Below are positions 61,662-64,000 of a stretch of 64,000 nucleotides of DNA, piece after piece. The DNA comes from Nitrospirota bacterium (GTDB lineage: Bacteria; Nitrospirota; Nitrospiria; SBBL01; JAADHI01). Position 1 is the first letter of the stretch; the number at the start of each line of letters is the position of its first letter. The stretch covers positions 22,725 to 86,724 of the forward strand of contig JAJDBX010000065.1 of the NCBI GenBank assembly GCA_029261135.1, in the 5' to 3' direction. The translations under genes and the position numbers were made by a program. The notes beneath the pieces were generated by a model, which searched no databases, had not been told where the DNA came from, and was given only the letters and a program-made list of their open reading frames with translations.

Positions 61662-62309
61662 GTGCAGCTTATTACGGGAGAAGCGACGGATCTCGCGGGC
61701 AATACCGGAGGCACTTCCGCGATTGTCCAAGTGGATAAAACACCGCCTGCCGTGGCCTTGTTAAGTCCCTTGGCTGGATTTTCATTCGAGGATCCACTGA
61801 TCAATGTCAGCGGAACAGCCAGCGATCTTCAGGGTTTGAACGCCGTCACCGTCAATGGCACGCCAGTCGATTTGGTTGCCGGTACTTTTGTGACCGACCT
61901 CAGTTTCCCCGAAGGGAACGCAAACGTGACCGTGACCGCCACGGACATTGCCGGGAACCTTGCAACGGCAGGTGCCACGGGCATCATCAACCTGCCGCCG
62001 ATATTGGCACTGACGGCTCCCGTCGATCAAAGTACAAGCAATACACAACGACGACGATCTCAGGAACAATTGACGATCCCACTGCCCTTGTCGCGGTCAA
62101 TGGTATCCCCGTCTCCATTACGGCCAATGCCTTTACGATTACGTTGCCTCTACATGAAGGGCCGAACTTATTTACAGCCGTGGCAAGCGATGCGGCCGGT
62201 CTGGTCGCCACGGACAGCCGCACGGTTCATCGAGATAATACGCGACCCGAGCTCACCATTCGCGCGCCGGAAGCGAACTTTGAAACCATTGAAAACCTTA
62301 TTAACGTGA
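61662..62309 (+). pseudogene. Fragment 3 of the same gene (Ig-like module; second frameshift near 62041)
   Basis: In the same frame as fragment 2, right after the TAG. It encodes TGEATDLAGNTGGTSAIVQV, DKTPPAVALLSPLAGFSFED and TVNGTPVDLVAGTFVTDL, another copy of the Ig-like repeat seen before the stop. Up to about 62040 the sequence is sensible; beyond that this frame turns into Arg/Pro/Ser-rich nonsense, while the domain continues in frame 62042. A single lost base in the ATACACAACG region would account for the shift. Confidence 0.7.
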
Positions 62310-64000
62310 CTGGTTTTGCTCAGGACTTGGGAGATGCCGCTGCGGGAAATCAAGTCACAGTTGTGGTTAACGGTCAGGCCGCTGTTGTCGGCGGAACCAG
62401 TTATCAAGCCACCAATATCCCCTTAACCTTAGGTCTCAATAATATCGTTGCGACTGCAACAGATGGCTTGGGCAATACAGAGACGGTCACCATACAAGTC
62501 ACTCGGCAGGCGCCACAAGGCCCAATGATAAAACTGATCTCAGGCAATAACCAGAGCGCTATCGTCGGCACAACACTTCCCGCGCCGCTAATCGCCCGCG
62601 TGACAGACGGACTCGGACAAGCGATTGTCAACCAGACGGTGATCTTCAAGGTTGTCGAGAACAATGGCCTAATCAACGACATCGGTCTTTCTGAGGCCGT
62701 CATCACAGACGGCAATGGGCAAGCCCAAGCGAATTGGAGGCTCGGCACCCGAGCCGGCGAGGGCCGAAACCGCGTGGAGGCCACTGCGGTTTCCATTGAG
62801 GGGGTCGCTGCATTTGTGGCCACGGGTAGGGTGGGCGCCGGGTCTAAAATCAATTTGGATGCAGGCAACAGCCAATTGGGTGTTGCGGGCCAGCCCTTGC
62901 CGCATCCCCTGGTTGCTGTGGTGACAGACAGTGGACACAATCGTTTGGCGAATGTTCCGGTCACTTTTACAGTGCGTGAAGGAGCCGGACATTTTGATGG
63001 CGTTTCTTCAACAACGATCAATACTGACACGCAAGGACAGGCGAAGGCGACATTTACAATCGGCTTCCAAGAAGGCATCGAAAACAATGTGGTGGAGGTG
63101 GATTTTGCTGGAAATCCCGGCACTGGGGTGACCTTTGTGGCCTCCGGCCGCGTTGCCGGGAATCCGGCACTGACCCGTATCAGCGGGGTGGTGCTCGATA
63201 ATGTGAATGATCCGATTGAAGGCGTGACCCTGACGATTGAGGGGACGGCACTATCCACAATCAGCGATGCTCAGGGGCGATTTACGATTACAGGCGTCCC
63301 CGTGCAACCCACCCGGCTTTTGGCCGACGGCAGTACTGCCCTGCGACCGGGCACTTGGCCGCGCCTTGAATACGACTTGATGCCCGTGCCGGGTGTGGAT
63401 AATCCGATGACCATGCCGATCTTCCTCTTGCCTTTAGATCTTCCTCAGGGAGTGCTCATTACGGAAACGCAAGGCGGCACCATTACCCTTGAAGAAATTC
63501 CCGGTTTTGCTTTGGAAATTGAAGCGAATTCAGCCACCTTCCCGGATACCTCAAAAAGCGGCCTGATCTCTGTGACCCCTGTGCATGCGGATAAAATTCC
63601 CATGGTACCCAATTTTGGCCAGCAGCCGCGTCTCATCGTGACCATTCAACCCGCGGGCGTATTATTTGATCCCCCGGCCAAACTCACCCTCCCCAATGTC
63701 GAAGGGCTTTCGCCGGGTGAGATTACGGAGTTGTATTCCTTTGATCACGATGCAGGGCGCTTTGTGAGTATCGGGCCGGGAATCGTGAGCAGGGATGGCA
63801 GTGTCATTACTTCAGAATCGGGCATGGGGATTCTCAAAGGGGGTTGGCATTGTGGGGGCAATCCGCAGGAAACGGGGTGTTGTGCGAAGGCATGTGAGGG
63901 TGGGGATGCGTGTAATACTCCTGTCGGAAATACCTGTGGTGGTGAGTGTGTCACGACTTGTAACTCAAATTTTGAACAATGTGATGAGATTGTGGGTAAT
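62042..64000 (+). pseudogene. Fragment 4 of the same gene, open to the window end (Ig-like, Big_1-like, carboxypeptidase-regulatory, Cys-rich)
   Basis: A frame of 653 codons with no stop runs from ~62042 past the window edge. It starts with the rest of the broken Ig-like module (TTTTISGTIDDPTALVAVNG), followed by further such modules, two invasin Big_1-like domains (LIARVTDGLGQAIVNQTVIF; PLVAVVTDSGHNRLANVPVT), a carboxypeptidase-regulatory module (ISGVVLDNVNDPIEGVTLTI) and a cysteine-rich C-terminal part (HCGGNPQETGCCAKACEGGD). As no start codon lies near its beginning with a ribosome site, it must be read from upstream, and is probably not expressed alone. Confidence 0.75.

Noticed and set aside
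58381..62309. Programmed frameshifting or stop-codon readthrough to make one giant protein
   Set aside because: No slippery heptamer with a stem-loop was seen at the frameshifts, and three separate lesions of different kinds fit decay or sequence error better.
62404..63258. Minus-strand open frame of 284 codons at the right end
   Set aside because: It is antisense to the continuous plus-strand Ig-like/Big_1-like coding frame 62042-64000 and has the Pro/Ser/Thr-rich content of a shadow frame.

Overview
The window comes from a diderm (Gram-negative type) bacterium of moderate GC. Evidence for two membranes includes several lipoproteins with clear lipoboxes, at least three proteins ending like outer-membrane beta-barrels, and a membrane-bound LtaS/MdoB-type sulfatase-fold enzyme. 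The first gene is the 3' end of a DMSO-reductase-family haem (gamma-like) subunit with a C-terminal anchor. Together with YCF48 and RCC1 repeat proteins this would suit a Nitrospirota, Nitrospinota or deltaproteobacterial lineage, but that is an impression and not a phylogenetic result.

Layout. (1) 1-11.3 kb is mostly housekeeping: the haem subunit end, metK, ahcY and accD; then on the minus strand a QueD/PTPS-family gene and a GspE/PilB-type ATPase with extra zinc ribbons; then two beta-propeller lipoproteins (BNR/YCF48 type), phoH, ybeY and ftsY. (2) 11.7-27 kb is a surface-protein region. A perfect-consensus sigma70 promoter drives three related secreted proteins with recurring F-x-Q/N-Q motifs, ended by a 20-bp perfect stem terminator. 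A DUF1302-like outer-membrane protein follows. After it comes a likely operon of a small beta-barrel, a TPR/beta-barrel fusion and two very large lipoproteins. (3) 27-29.9 kb holds an LtaS/MdoB-like enzyme and a membrane-tethered tyrosine/dual-specificity phosphatase-like protein.

(4) 30.1-58 kb is the highlight: an apparently complete extracellular contractile injection system (eCIS, PVC/Afp/MAC-like), all on the + strand. It has cap (DUF4255/Pvc16), an unknown partner, sheath, two tubes, DUF5908, LysM hub, VgrG-like spike, PAAR tip, gp25, two baseplate-J-like proteins, a fibre-like protein, a 1438-aa tape measure with an internal duplication, and an AAA+ ATPase. Around and inside this core are a DUF4157 HExxH protein, a 99-aa protein that is almost only leader, a membrane protein with a GH18-like but probably inactive domain, a methyltransferase, and three cargo candidates. 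Five non-structural ORFs share an N-terminal D-x-R-P / Q-R-K type motif, the best candidate for a common cargo-loading leader. The last cargo looks like a clan-CD (C80/caspase-fold) cysteine peptidase, and the one before it has a hydrophobic, membrane-insertion-like C-terminus.

(5) 58.4-64 kb is a giant RCC1/FN3/bacterial-Ig surface protein gene broken by two frameshifts and one in-frame TAG, running off the window end. No tRNA, rRNA, CRISPR array, transposase or integrase was recognised.
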